Assembly (NCBI GenBank): GCA_014529385.2
Contig: CM043964.1
Span: 8,877,497 to 8,941,496 of the forward strand
Source: Adiantum capillus-veneris
Taxonomy: Eukaryota > Streptophyta > Polypodiopsida > Polypodiales > Pteridaceae
Length of the DNA stretch: 64,000 bases
Direction: 5' to 3'
Positions within the stretch are counted from its first letter, which is position 1. Every line of letters begins with the position of its first letter. The position numbers and the translations under genes were made by a program. Of the stretch, positions 1 to 11,157 are shown one piece after another. The notes beneath the pieces were generated by a model. The model did no database searches. It saw only the letters and a list, made by a program, of their open reading frames with translations, and was not told the DNA's origin.

Positions 1-1085
1 TCTAGCTTTGATGCCTTCTCCAAGGTGACTACACTTAGCACTTTTGTCTTTCCCTTTTCCTCCTGGGTCAGTCCACTGGTTCCTTCGTCTCCCTTAATTT
101 CGATGCCATAATCATTTGATCTAGTTAGCACCTGTCTTGGCAATGGATACATGTCTCCCCCCATCCTTGGTGGCTTATCACATTGCGGGCTGATGTGACC
201 CAACTCTCCACAATTATAACATGTGGGCGTCTGCCTCCAAAACCTACTATTACTTTGTCCAGCACCATTCCTAGGTTTTTCTTCACCTCCTGGCTGATTT
301 GCAAACCGCCCTCGACCTCGATTATTTCCCACTTGACCTAGCATGTTTAGGCTGAGATTCTTCATCAGATCAACCACTTGCCTCATGTCTTGCCTTAGGC
401 CATCATCTTGCACTGCTGTAGTGACCACTGCTGGCATAACCTGAGTAGTAACAGGAACCACTGGTTCATGATGAACCCCTGACATGCGCCCTTGTAAAGA
501 CTCTATAGGCTGAAATTCAGACCTCATTGACAAAGACTCCACCCCTAACTGGCTCATTTTCCTCAGCTTCCACTCTTTGTTCCTTGCTACCTCTAGTGCA
601 TCTTCATATGTCCTAGGCTTCTTTAGCTCTACTCTCCAACGTATATTCTCCCAAAGACCAGCCAAGAACCTGTCCTTCTTCATCATGTCAGGCGGGGGTA
701 CCTGTGGTGCTAAAGCCTTGCACATTCGCTCCCATGCCAATGAAAACTTACGTATGTACGCATCTACTGGCTCACCTTCCTTTTGCACCAAAGCCTGTAC
801 TTCTTGCCACACTTTGTCAGGGTCTTCTATCTTCACAAACTCCACTTCCAATCCATGCCTTAGATTGTCCCAACTCAATCTTATAGGTGGATCAGCCATA
901 CGCAACTCCTCTTCAAATGCTTTGGACCAAGCTCGTGCATCACTCTTCAAACAAATTTGGAGAAGGCGTAACATTTGCGTAGGGTCATGAATCTGGTTGC
1001 TAATGCAGGCAACCTCCATCTTTTCCAAAAATTCTTCCACATCTTCATCACTTCTTCCATGAAACTCGGGATAAGAGAAAGCCAT
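1..1085 (-). CDS. gag: Ty3/gypsy gag polyprotein, runs off window edge
   Basis: This minus-strand frame is open from an ATG at 1085-1083 to the edge of the window (about 361 codons) with no stop. The first 200 residues are a hydrophilic, Trp-containing retrotransposon capsid-type region, with signals such as EFHGRSDEDVEEFLEKM near the N-terminus and DAYIRKFSLAWERM in the middle. A perfect CX2CX4HX4C zinc knuckle (CYNCGELGH...C) lies at 180-221, followed by RMGGDMYPLP. The capsid region would assemble particles and the knuckle would bind element RNA. The same GGDM(Y/F)PLP tail occurs in the element at 39.3-41.3 kb, so both belong to one family. Protease and pol would lie left of the window. 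The frame is open further upstream of the ATG; I chose this ATG because the protein reads like a gag N-terminus from there. Confidence 0.85.
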   Translation of the reverse strand, partial: MAFSYPEFHGRSDEDVEEFLEKMEVACISNQIHDPTQMLRLLQICLKSDARAWSKAFEEELRMADPPIRLSWDNLRHGLEVEFVKIEDPDKVWQEVQALVQKEGEPVDAYIRKFSLAWERMCKALAPQVPPPDMMKKDRFLAGLWENIRWRVELKKPRTYEDALEVARNKEWKLRKMSQLGVESLSMRSEFQPIESLQGRMSGVHHEPVVPVTTQVMPAVVTTAVQDDGLRQDMRQVVDLMKNLSLNMLGQVGNNRGRGRFANQPGGEEKPRNGAGQSNSRFWRQTPTCYNCGELGHISPQCDKPPRMGGDMYPLPRQVLTRSNDYGIEIKGDEGTSGLTQEEKGKTKVLSVVTLEKASKL

Positions 1086-2120
1086 GGCTACCCAAATTAT
1101 GATGCTTTGAGAACCCCTTCGAACACACGTGCAAGAACCCAAAACTTTTCACTTCCCAATCCCCAGAAACTTCAATGGAGCTCAACTTTAGATAAGGACA
1201 AACACATGCACATCAAATGAGTTTTCATAGTTGATCATCGGAATGACAACAGGCAAAGGACATTCCAGGATCTCTCTCAATCTTCTTGGCCCAAACATAA
1301 AGACTATGCGCTGCTGGAAAAAGATCTTCCTGGACACATGAACATTAATCTGAATTCTTTGCGTTAAATGAAAAGGAGTGAACTGAGGGCCATTTTGATC
1401 ATCCATTAAAGCCAACCATGAAGCTCCCAAGAAGGCACACCTGACTCAACCTCTAATTTTGCCAAAATTTCAGCAGCATAACAGCATAAATGGCTCAAAA
1501 TACCAAAAAACCAGCCATCATAACTTGGGAAAATTTCGACAGAGTTTCCCCAGAAGTAGAGCAGTAGGAACCCAAAATATAGACTGTCTATGTATGCATA
1601 AACTGTCAACAATAGAACCCGAGCATCAAGTAGGACTCACTAGTACATAGCCTATGGCGAGGTCACGAAAAGGGTGCTCCAGCTACCTGTATCACCGAAA
1701 GGATCTCCACATTTGAGAATCCCCCAGCTCAATAAAAACCTCACGCTATCGACCCTCACACGAAAGCTAATGCAAATCGCGTATAGTCAAGTCTCAGAAA
1801 TGACTATCTTCCAGACCAAGTCTCAGAAATGGCTGGGACTGCCAAATAAAACCATATATGGCTCCACAAAGGCGTACAATGGCAGTTTCCACAAGTAACG
1901 TACAATCCAACAGACAATGCGCTCAAATAGGCGCCAAGTGATGCATTCCCACAACAACTGCAAGTGACATCACTGTACTCCAGCTACCTGTACCTGTGTG
2001 AATCACCTGTACCTGTCCCTGTCCCTGTTCCTGTAACCTGTAACCTGTAACCTGTAATCTGCAACCTGCAATCCCGAAGCTCGAAGCTTGAAGCTCGAAG
2101 CAGAAGGTACTCGAAGAAGA
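1086..2120 (-). other. Long untranslated leader between primer site and gag
   Basis: About 1.0 kb separates the primer-binding site from the gag start. No convincing coding frame is visible on either strand. The related elements at 15.4 kb and 41.3 kb have much shorter leaders (about 60 and 270 bp), so this leader may hold an insertion or a regulatory segment. It contains the short-unit minisatellite at 1978-2073. Confidence 0.5.
1978..2073. repeat. Minisatellite of CCTGTA / CCTGTAA units
   Basis: Units of 6-7 bp (CCTGTA, CCTGTC, CCTGTAA) repeat about a dozen times with small variants, followed by CTCGAAG-type units at 2078-2101. It lies in the leader of the minus-strand gypsy element. Confidence 0.8.
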
Positions 2121-2138
2121 TCCTCCGTGGGGGCGCCA
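2121..2138 (-). promoter_or_regulatory. LTR retrotransposon primer-binding site (non-Met type)
   Basis: On the minus strand this reads TGGCGCCCCCACGGAGGA. It lies 6 bp inside an LTR end in CA (2146-2145). The same site, as TGGTGCYCCCACTGAGGA, recurs at the same place in the elements at 15453-15470 and 41287-41304. It begins with the TGG that pairs with a tRNA CCA end, but it does not match initiator-Met. Confidence 0.7.
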
Positions 2139-2144
2139 AAAGAA

Positions 2145-2321
2145 TGTGAGCGGGATGAAAACACACACAGCGCCTCTATAACGACCCGACACACACTCTT
2201 GGGAAGATACACACACACACTATGGGGCACCACTCAGCTTACACAACACACCTGGCCGAGACAGGGAACACACCTCTGGAGTGAGAGGAGAGAGACTATC
2301 CACTTGCCCACTCCACACAGA

Positions 2322-2359
<38 letters not shown>

Positions 2360-3150
2360 CTCAGCTCAAAAGAGAAGAAATTCTGATGTTTAGATACAAA
2401 TGAGCTTGGGCCAACACCAATGGGGCAAACAGCTCACACAATATGGGTACAAGATACCAGATACAATCACAAATTGGAGAAGAAGCTTCACTCACCGGAG
2501 AAGATTACACAGAAAAACAGCAGAAAAAGAGTGAGGAATTTGGCAAAATGGACAGCGCCATCGCGTCCGGAACGGCCCAAAACCCCAGTCTACAATGTCA
2601 AAGTGCTCAAATCCGACCTCGGATGAGCAGTTTACGGCCAAAACAGGCTCCAAAAACCCAAAAAACACACCTGCGGCTGTTCCTCCTCTCTTCTCCACGT
2701 TTTTTCTGGTCTTCTCTCAGTTTTTTTCAGTTCCCACACTTAGCTTTATTAGTTGGGCACCCTTGGCCTTTTAGATGACCTCAAACGGACCCCGAACAGG
2801 CCAAAAACTGACCTCGCAGTGCATAGTTGTCACCTTTTTGCATCATTCGCACACCTGGCACTCAGCTTTTTTCCAATAATGCATCTCGCCACCACGTGAA
2901 GTGGCCCCAAAAAAAAGGTCCTCATGATGACCTTTCTGCATAATTCTCACAAGCAAACACCCACGTTGTGTCCGTCCTCATCTGCGTGCAAATATTGACC
3001 TCGTTCGCCCTCCTGACGCCACTAGATGCCATCTGACGCACCTGCTGACCTCACGTCGTCGGCCCGCGGATAGCTTCCTCGAGAAGTTTTACGCGCTACC
3101 AACTCCTCCTTATTGTAGAAAAAACACACTGGTACTGGTAATAGTGAAAA
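2145..3150 (-). mobile_element. 5' LTR of the minus-strand gypsy element (outer end approximate)
   Basis: The inner end is fixed by the primer site. In plus orientation it starts TGTGAGCGGG and soon carries GCGCCTCTATAACG, which matches the LTR ends of the elements at 41311 (GTGCCTCTATAGC) and 15476 (GGCCTCTCTATAGC). The outer end is not defined because the other LTR is outside the window; about 3150 is where the sequence changes character before the plus-strand integrase. There is no coding content. Confidence 0.55.
2322..2355. repeat. (AC)n microsatellite
   Basis: An uninterrupted AC dinucleotide run of 34 bp inside the LTR. Confidence 0.95.
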
Positions 3151-3246
3151 TCGATGCACTATGTACATGCTGTCCTACCTGTACACATGTGGGCCCCACG
3201 TAACCACCTGGCTCTGGAAAATGGGCAATACTTTATTTGATGCACC

Positions 3247-4546
3247 ATGCATGGGTATGTACATATGCGCAATCCCTTGCTCCAAAAAACTCCTGACAAC
3301 GCCTTACCTGACATCATGAATTTTTTGGAAACAGGAGAACGCGCATCGGATTTAACAAAGGGACGGAAGCAATGGTTGACGCAGAAGGCCACAAGGTATC
3401 GGCTCATCAATGATGGTCTGTACTATAAGGGTAAGGACCAAATACTCAAGAAGGTCCCTCTCTCTCATGAAATCACGGGAGTAATTGCTAGCTGTCATGA
3501 CGGGGTCTGTGGTGGTCACTTTGCCCTAGACATAGCAAGTAGGAAAATCTTGCAGGCTGGCTTCATATGGCTTAGCCTCAACCAGGATGTACACCACTGG
3601 TGCAAGAAGTTCAAGCTGTGCCAAAAAGACAGGCACTAGATCACTTATGCCTAAACCACAGATCCCTATTCTTTCATATGGACCATTTGAAAAGTGGGGT
3701 ATCGATGCCATAGGACCATTTCCTAGGACCAACTCAGGAAAATTTTACATCATCATGGGAGTCAACTACATGACTAGATGGGCAGAAGCTATAGCCACTA
3801 CTAGAATCACAGTGGTAGAGGTAGCTAAGTTTATCTATGAGCATATATGCTATATATTTGGCACACCTTTAGAGATCATCTCTGATAGAGGGCTAGGTTT
3901 TAGAGAAGACTTGGTAGGAGAATGAATGCAGAAACTTGGTATTACAAGGATGCAATCTTCACCACATTACCCTCAATGTAATGGCCTAGTTGAAAAGGTG
4001 AATGGAATGGTTTCTAAAATTATTACCAAGCAGGTAATCAATCATCCGAGAGACTGGGATACGTACCTACTACCAGCTTTGTGGGCCTACATAACCTCAT
4101 TCCACACATCCTTGGGATTCACACCGTATCATATGGTATTTGGTAAGGAAGCAATCTTGCCCATTGAAGTGCAACTACAAAGTCTCAGAGTAATGGCAAG
4201 CCAACTTCAACGACCTAACATGCATTTGAGAGATCACATCATCGACTTGGAAAGACTACAAATGTACATATAAGAAGCAATAAAATATTATGCGGCACAA
4301 TTAGAGCACAGATGGCTTAGCTTCAACCAGCATTTGCGGAAAAAAGAATTGAAGAAAGGAATGTTGGTGCTCCGCTATGACAATCGCTTTGACACACGCA
4401 AAGATAAGAAACTCCTACTCCGATGGGAAGGCCAGTTTATGATCAAGAAGAAGTATGCCAATGGAAGCTACCAGCTTATGGAAGCTGATGGAAAACTTCA
4501 TAAAACCAAGGTAAATGGTTGGCAGCTCAAAACCTTATTTCGTTGA
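3247..4546 (+). pseudogene. Ty3/gypsy integrase remnant
   Basis: The order is a zinc-binding H-H-C-C domain (CHDGVCGGH ... WCKKFKLCQK, about 3496-3632), the catalytic core with its first Asp in WGIDAIGPF (about 3694-3720), its second in SDRGLGF, its Glu in GLVEKVNG (about 3985), and a C-terminal SH3-like tail ending KVNGWQLKTLFR. Integrase inserts element cDNA into the chromosome. The gene is dead: a frame change occurs near 3600-3640, and in-frame stops lie at 3923-3925 and 4271-4273. No RT is visible upstream, so the copy is truncated on its 5' side near 3250, where it abuts the minus-strand LTR. The cysteine spacing and the FEKWG signature resemble the integrases at 11.2 and 36.6 kb. Confidence 0.85.
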
Positions 4547-4884
4547 TTTGACCAAACTCCACCTATCGACATACCAGACAAGGATACACCATCAACTGCC
4601 ACCTCCGACAACAATAGTCAAGCAGATGAGTTAGAGGCATGAATTTCCCTAACCTAAGGGAGATGGATAATGATGCCAGGTTGTTCGAACCACACTCTAG
4701 CCTGACCAGGGAGATGAGGTTCTAGGAAACAAATGGCGGACACAGTTTTTTTTCAAAAAAAAGTCTCCATCTCTTTCATCATGATCTGTACTCTCTCTCT
4801 TATTCCCCCCTTTTTCTTCTTTACCCCACACACCCCTCTCTCTCCTTCCCCTTGTTTTCTTTCCACCAGCGGGCCGAGCCCAAC

Positions 4885-4885
<1 letters not shown>

Positions 4886-4935
<50 letters not shown>
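4886..4935. repeat. Poly-C tract of 50 bases
   Basis: Fifty consecutive C residues lie between a CT-rich stretch and ATTTTCCC. Such tracts are prone to length error in assemblies. Confidence 0.95.
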
Positions 4936-5353
4936 ATTTTCCCATCTTTTCCCTCTCTCTATGACCTCTTTCCCTCCCCCCTTCTTTCTCTTTTTCCTTC
5001 CTCTCCCTCGTTTTCTCTTACGGTGTGTGAACAACCCATAAGGGGAGCCTAATAATACATCCTTTTTTTAAATATATATTTCACCTTTGACTGCATTAAG
5101 AACCCCCCCCCCCTTCCTCACTTAAATGGCCAAAAGCCTAGGCTACCACCTCACCATCTCACCCCCCCCCCCTCCCCTTTGCGCGTCCTCTTGGACCATG
5201 CCATAGGACACACGGGATCAACCCTCTCCCTCAACCCCCTCACCATCTCCCTCACCTTCTCAGGCCCGCCATTGCTCACTCTCTCACACTCCCTCTCTCA
5301 CTCTTGGTGTCGGTGCAGATAGGCCCGCAGGTGTAGGGTGCTAAAGCTCTCAT

Positions 5354-5356
5354 CAC

Positions 5357-5417
<61 letters not shown>

Positions 5418-5426
5418 CACACACAC
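5354..5426. repeat. (CA)n microsatellite, interrupted
   Basis: CA dinucleotides over 73 bp with two AAA interruptions. Confidence 0.95.
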
Positions 5427-5488
5427 GTGCACTCTCTCCCTCTCCAGCGCTGTCTTGTCTCACGCTCCGACCTCCCTGCGCAGTAAAA

Positions 5489-5504
5489 CACACACACACA
5501 CACA

Positions 5505-5542
<38 letters not shown>
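5489..5542. repeat. Compound (CA)n-(TA)n microsatellite
   Basis: CA units to 5507 pass directly into TA units to 5542, followed shortly by a 12-C run at 5562. Confidence 0.95.
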
Positions 5543-5544
<2 letters not shown>

Positions 5545-6040
5545 CACATAATTGATAATAACCCCCCCCCCCCTCCTAATCACATTCCCACACACTCAAA
5601 CAAACACCATATATTCACACACACACTTACCCGCATATACACACACAAAACCATACATACACACATGCATATACGCACTCACTAAAAAAAAAAGAAGGAA
5701 AGGAAACTATCAACACCAACATCAAAGTAAAAAAGGAGGCCAACTCACACATCACCAACACCAAAACATCTCGGCTTCTCACGACAAAAACCAACTACCA
5801 CAGCACTGAAACCTCACACCGACCGCCCGAACCATCAACAAAACTCGTGTAAATACCCTAAAACCCCCACTCTTCCCTAATAACCTAGCCATGGCTAGTG
5901 GATTGTAAAAAAATCTCCCCATCCCACTCTTTCCTCTCTCTCTATCTCTACCTTCTCTCTCTCTAGAGAGGCATCTAGATCTTCTATAGCGACAAAGGGA
6001 TACTTGCAATGACCAGTAGTTAAGGACCACATTTCAAGCC

Positions 6041-6048
6041 TATATAAA
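6041..6048 (+). promoter_or_regulatory. TATA box, probable LTR promoter
   Basis: TATATAAA in the context GCCTATATAAAGAGGCC is followed by an AC-rich leader. This is the usual layout of a plant LTR U3/R junction. Confidence 0.5.
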
Positions 6049-6834
6049 GAGGCCTCCACTTAACACAAGACAACAACAACACACAAGACAGAAGAAGAGT
6101 GACACACAAGAGAGAAAACTCAAGTTAAGGAGGAGCATACTAGCTCCATGCACTCTACATTGTAAGAACCACTAAGCACGTAGTGCACCCATGCTTGAGA
6201 GCTAATGGCATCAAGTTTGGTCGCAAGTTTTGGGTACTTTAGCGTTGGAAACTTCACTGTTCTCCCTATGATTCACCACACCACGTTGAGCTACTAATCA
6301 CGACCACTCTATGCACATGAAGTAGTCACTGCTCTCCCACCAAGCAACATGAGCACGCTTGGATTGAAGGCATCAACGCCATGCCACCATGTCCCGCTGT
6401 CAATGTTGGTGATTGATGTCGTCGGTGGCTGCATCGTCTTGCTATTTTTCCTCAACTAACCCTCCTGCTAGCTCCAAACCTCGTCATGCACCATATGGAA
6501 CTCATATTTCACGTTACATCCCTAATGCCAAGAGCCAGGTTTGTAGTCGTCAAGACCATGACTTGTAAGTATCTCCATCACCAATAAAGGGTATAATGTT
6601 GTCTTGATCTTTTGAGTCCATCTATACTAATATATAATGGGGGAGGGGATTCCGGTTCCCCCCCCGCCACGTGTCAACCTATGAGGGCTCAAGTGCTTTC
6701 AGTTGGGCTCAGTTAAAAAAAAAGGCGCTTCCAAAATATCTCAGCCGGGCTCAGTTCAAAAAAAGGTTTTTAAAAAAAACACCGCCAGCCGCCTCTTGAG
6801 TAGGTGCGCTTGGCGAGGAGGTGATCAAAGCGGG

Positions 6835-6835
<1 letters not shown>

Positions 6836-6919
<84 letters not shown>

Positions 6920-6929
6920 GGGGGGGGGG
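6836..6929. repeat. Compound (GA)n-(G)n tract
   Basis: GA units to 6908 are followed by 21 consecutive G residues (6909-6929). Confidence 0.95.
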
Positions 6930-6966
6930 AGGGGGGAGGTCTTGCAGCTCCAAAACACCTGCGTGA

Positions 6967-6969
<3 letters not shown>

Positions 6970-7061
<92 letters not shown>
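6970..7061. repeat. (GA)n microsatellite
   Basis: An uninterrupted GA run of 92 bp. Apparent arginine/glutamate or serine/leucine frames across it are artefacts. Confidence 0.95.
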
Positions 7062-7062
<1 letters not shown>

Positions 7063-7136
7063 GTCCTCATTGCCATCTCGGCAGTCCTCAAGAGAGAGAG
7101 AGATAGAGAGAGACTTCATCCTCAAGAGAGAGACCT

Positions 7137-7589
7137 CAGCGGCTTCTGCTGCCTCTACGCACTGCTGACAACCTGCGGCTACTGCCTGCGCTGGAGGGTC
7201 TCAGCTGCGTTGTCATCTTCAAGAGAGAGACCTCATCGGCTTCTGCTGCCTCCACGCATTGCTCAGAACCTGCGGCTACTTTGACTGCGCTGGAAGGTCT
7301 CAACGAAAAGGGCTCCACACACTCCTCATCACCTGCGGCCATCCTCAACCTGCACATCGGCTCAGAACCTCACCGGCTTAGTCATCAGCTCAACGGCTTG
7401 GCTTCGTCATCACCTACGGCTAGCATTCGTCACCCTCACCTCAGCGACTGCTCCTCAACCTGCGCATCGGCTCAGAACCTCACTGGCTTCGTCATCGCCT
7501 CAGCAGCTCGGCTTCATCATCACCTGCGGCTAGCATTCCTCACCCTCACCTCAACGGCTGCTCCGAACCTGCGCATCGGTATTGTGAAG

Positions 7590-7590
<1 letters not shown>
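7137..7590 (+). repeat. GC-rich minisatellite with CACCTGCGGC / GCTCAGAACCT motifs
   Basis: Phrases such as CCTGCGGCTA, CATCGGCTCAGAACCTCAC and CTTCGTCATC recur at irregular 50-130-bp spacing. The clearest pair of copies is about 7390-7480 and 7490-7580. The plus frame at 7281-7676 is open because of this composition and shows no domain. Confidence 0.6.

Positions 7591-7657
<67 letters not shown>
7590..7657. repeat. (CT)n microsatellite
   Basis: A CT run with a single TTT interruption near its start. Confidence 0.95.
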
Positions 7658-7662
<5 letters not shown>

Positions 7663-7666
7663 GCTC

Positions 7667-7740
7667 GCTTTGCTAAAGCCTGCCACTCTTATGGTGAAGA
7701 CGAGAGCTCGCTTTGCTAAATCCTGCCAGTCCTATGGTGA

Positions 7741-7745
<5 letters not shown>
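7667..7745 (+). repeat. Two tandem copies of a 39-40-bp unit
   Basis: GCTCGCTTTGCTAAA-CCTGCCA--TATGGTGAAGA occurs twice in a row, differing at about three positions, directly before a GA tract. Confidence 0.85.

Positions 7746-7806
<61 letters not shown>
7744..7806. repeat. (GA)n microsatellite
   Basis: An uninterrupted GA run. Confidence 0.95.
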
Positions 7807-7808
<2 letters not shown>

Positions 7809-7865
7809 TTACGTCTATGTTTTAGCATCTCTGTGTGAGAGAGAGAAATGAAATGAAATATTTAG

Positions 7866-7868
<3 letters not shown>

Positions 7869-7941
<73 letters not shown>

Positions 7942-7978
7942 AATGAAATGCTATATTAATTGAAATAAAATAAACGTA

Positions 7979-8023
<45 letters not shown>
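7869..8023. repeat. Two successive compound (GT)n-(GA)n tracts
   Basis: GT 7869-7900 then GA to 7938, and GT 7979-8002 then GA to 8023. Both are followed by the phrase GAAATGAAATG, so a unit of about 110 bp is itself duplicated. Confidence 0.9.
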
Positions 8024-8024
<1 letters not shown>

Positions 8025-8216
8025 ATGAAATGAACAAAATGAAGCTTAAAATAGCCTATCTGTGTACAAAAAGAAAAGAAAAGGGGCAAATTTTGAAAAA
8101 TGAAATGAAATGTTATATTAAACGTCTTCGGAAGCACGCTGCTCGAGAAAGTATTGTGCCGACAAATGTTATATTGAACGTCTTCGGAAGGACAAAATGA
8201 CCTATGTGACCAGCTT

Positions 8217-10480
8217 AAGGGTCGCACGGCCGGCACGATATTAAGCTCAATTTCAAAAACGCCGGTTGAAGGCAAGGGAAAAAGGAGAAATTCCGCCCCA
8301 AAATATAGAAAAATAGTGTAAAAACTCAAATGATGGAGCTGATGGACAAGAAGCATTAGGTGGGGCAGCCGCTCTCTTGGCCCTAACCGAGTTAGGCACA
8401 TATCCCACAATCAGTGCATTCCAACAGACGACATCCTACACAAGAAGCTTCTCAAGCACTTTTAAATGCACAACAAAATGGCAAATGTCCTGGCCCTTGA
8501 GCGCACTCCCCAGTGCCCACATGCCTAAAGATTGTCAAACATCATCGCGCATGCGAATTAGCGCCGAAATATAGAAAAATAGTGTAAAAACTCAAATGAT
8601 GGAGCTGATGGACAAGAAGCATTAGGTGGGGCAGCAGCTCTCTTGGCCCTAACCGAGATATGCATATCCCACAATCAGTGCATTCCAAGAGACGACATCC
8701 TACAGAGGAAGCTTCTCAAGCACTTTTTGTGCTTTCCGAAATGAAGAACAAAGCAGAAAATGTCCTGGCCCTTGAGCGCACTCCCAGTGCCCACATGCCT
8801 AAAGACTGTCACGCATCGTCCTGCATGCGAATTAGCGCCGAAATAGAGAGAGAGTGTGTAAAAACCGGTAGGGGCTCAACAAATTGGTACTATTCAAAGC
8901 ACCAAACTTTGGGAAAAATGTGTCTCGGTCGGAGTCAGCTTAATATCGTGCCGTTTTCAATTTCAAAAATGCCAGTTGAAGGCAAGGGAAAAAGGAGAAA
9001 TTCCGCCCCGAAATATAGAAAAATAGGCCGTTGAGCGCACCCAGTGCCTACATGCCTAAAGACTGTCACCCATCGTCGCGCATGCGAATTAGTGCCGAAA
9101 TAGAGAGAGAGTGTGTAAAAACCTTTAGGGGCTCAACAAATTGGTACTATTCAAAGCACCAAAGTTTGGGAAAAATGTGTGTCGGTCGGAGTCAGCTTAA
9201 TATCGTGTCGTTTTCAATTTCAAAAATGCCGGTTGAAGGCAAGGGAAAAAGGAGAAATTCCGCCCTGAAATATAGAAAAATAGTGTGAAAACTCAAATGG
9301 TAGAGCTGATGGACAAGAAGCATTAGGTGGGGCAGCCGCTCTCTTGGCCCTAACCAAGATAGGCACATATCCCACAATCAGTGCATTGCAAGAGACGACA
9401 TCCTACACAGGAAGCTTCTCAAGCATTTTTAAATGCACAACAAAACGGCAAATGTCCTGGCCCTTGAGCACAGTTCCCAGTGCCCACATGCCTAAAGACT
9501 ATCACGCATCCTCGTGCATGCGAATTAGCGCCGAAATATGCTTAACCAAGCTAGGCATATCCCACAATCAATGCATTCCAAGCGACGACATCCTACACAG
9601 GAAGCTTCTCAAGCACTTTTTGTGCCTTTCGAAATGCACAACAAAACGGCAAATGTCTTGGCCCTTGAGCGCACTCCCCAATGCCCACATGCCTAAAGAT
9701 TGTCACGCATCGTCGCACATGCGAATTAGCGCCGAAATATAGAAAAATAGTGTAAAAACTCAAATGATGGAACTCAAAAACCCATAATCAGTGCATTCCA
9801 AGAGACGACATCTACACAAGAAGCTTCTCAAGCACTTTTAAATGCACAACAAAATGGCAAATGTCCTAGCCCTTGAGCGCACTCCCTAATACCCACATGC
9901 CTAAAGACTGTCACGCATCGTCGCACATGCGAATTAGCGCCGAAATACGAAGGCAAGGGAAAAAGGAGAAATTCCGCCCCGAAATATAGAAAAATAGTGT
10001 AAAAACTCTAATGATGGAGCTGATGGACAAGAAGCATTAGGTGGGGCAGCTACTCTCTTGGCCCTAACCAAGTTAGGCACATATCCCACAATCAGTCCAT
10101 TCCAAGAGATGACATCCTACACAGGAAGCTTCTCAAGCACTTTTAAATGCACAAAAAACGGCAAATGTCCTGGCCCTTGAGCCGCTCTCTTGGCGCTAAC
10201 CAAGTTAGGCACATATCCCACAATCAGTGCATTCCAAGAGACAACATCCTGCACAGGAAGCTTCTCAAGCACTTTTAAATGCACAGCAAAATGGAAAATG
10301 TCCTGGCCCTTGAGCGCACTCCCCAGTGCCCACATGCCTAAAGACTGTCATGCATCGTCGCGCATGCAAATTAGCGCCGAAATATGCTTAACCGAGTTAG
10401 GCGTATCCCACAATCAGTGCATTCTAAGAGACGACATCCTACACGGGAAGCTCCTCAAGCACTTTTTGTGCTTTCTGAAA
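8217..10480 (-). repeat. Satellite derived from a pentatricopeptide-repeat gene fragment
   Basis: Eight copies of a core start near 8427, 8691, 9394, 9585, 9804, 10107, 10240 and 10430 (plus-strand GACGACATCCTAC and variants). On the minus strand each core reads, with variants, GSALKGQD...VHLKVLEKLPV-DVVSWNALIVGYV, the usual signature of PLS-type PPR proteins. Those proteins bind organellar RNA for editing or processing. Here most copies carry TAG in place of the Gln before DVVSW (the 10240 copy keeps Gln), and no long frame survives, so it is non-coding. A second unit (GGGGCTCAACAAATTGG ... TCGGTCGGAGTCAGC) is interspersed near 8873 and 9130. Copies are similar but irregularly spaced (about 130-700 bp). 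Confidence 0.7.
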
Positions 10481-10495
10481 TGCACAACATTTGGC

Positions 10496-10498
<3 letters not shown>

Positions 10499-10547
<49 letters not shown>
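10499..10547. repeat. (GA)n microsatellite
   Basis: An uninterrupted GA run closing the PPR-derived satellite. Confidence 0.95.
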
Positions 10548-10550
<3 letters not shown>

Positions 10551-10559
10551 CCTTTTCAA

Positions 10560-11157
10560 TGAGCTTAATCAATGAGCTCTGATAATGGTGGGGCTTGCAG
10601 ATCAAGAAAAAAACCTAGGTTTGATGTAATCCCACATGACAAAACAATCTACTGACGAGGAAGAACTAGGCTTGAAGCCAAGAAACACGTGGCAAACTCA
10701 GTTTCAAAATCCAGGAGGAGGAGGAATTGAGGCATTGCTCATTATCGACGGATCAGCAGACAAATAAATAGGGCAGGAGAGGAGCTTATATGCGCTATTT
10801 TGCATTGATACGGAGCTCTGATGATGGTGGGGCTCGCAGAGCTAGAATTTTCCCTGAGCACATTCAAGGGAAGGAGTTTTGTATGTTTAAAGAAAATGAT
10901 TTTTCCCGGATCTTGAACCCTAGAGTTTCATAAAGTACTTCATAAAGCACAAAAAGTGCTTTCAATAAGCTTAAGCAATGAGCTCTGATCCCACTTACAA
11001 ATTTTGGTATTTACCTTTAAATTTAAATTTGAACTTGAGAAAACCTACAACCTGTAGAGAAATTTAGTGCTTTTATTCTAGCATTGCCTTGGTCGACATG
11101 TATGCCAAATGCCATGCACTTCATAAAGCACAAAAGGTGCTTTCAATGAGCTTATTA
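10560..11157. other. No gene seen; short dispersed repeats
   Basis: GAGCTCTGAT-ATGGTGGGGCT occurs at about 10574 and 10814, and CTTCATAAAGCACAAAA-GTGCTTTCAAT-AGCTTA occurs at about 10940 and 11119. There is no open frame with recognisable content. Confidence 0.6.

Larger units (their letters stand above)
4547..6600 (+). mobile_element. 3' non-coding end and probable LTR of the 3.2-4.5 kb gypsy element
   Basis: After the integrase tail there is no credible gene. A purine stretch (AAGGGAGATGGATAATGATG, about 4658) could be the polypurine tract, and a good TATA box lies at 6041, so most of this stretch is probably a 3' LTR, but no second copy is in the window to prove its ends. It is crowded with microsatellites. 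Confidence 0.4.

Noticed and set aside
577-990. 137-codon plus-strand frame
   Set aside because: It lies antisense to the well-supported gag at 1-1085 and shows no domain.
4697-5052. Poly-Gly and poly-Pro frames
   Set aside because: They arise from the C50 tract.
6703-7168. Arg/Glu- and Ser/Leu-rich open frames on both strands
   Set aside because: They only translate the GA microsatellites and have no independent protein signal.
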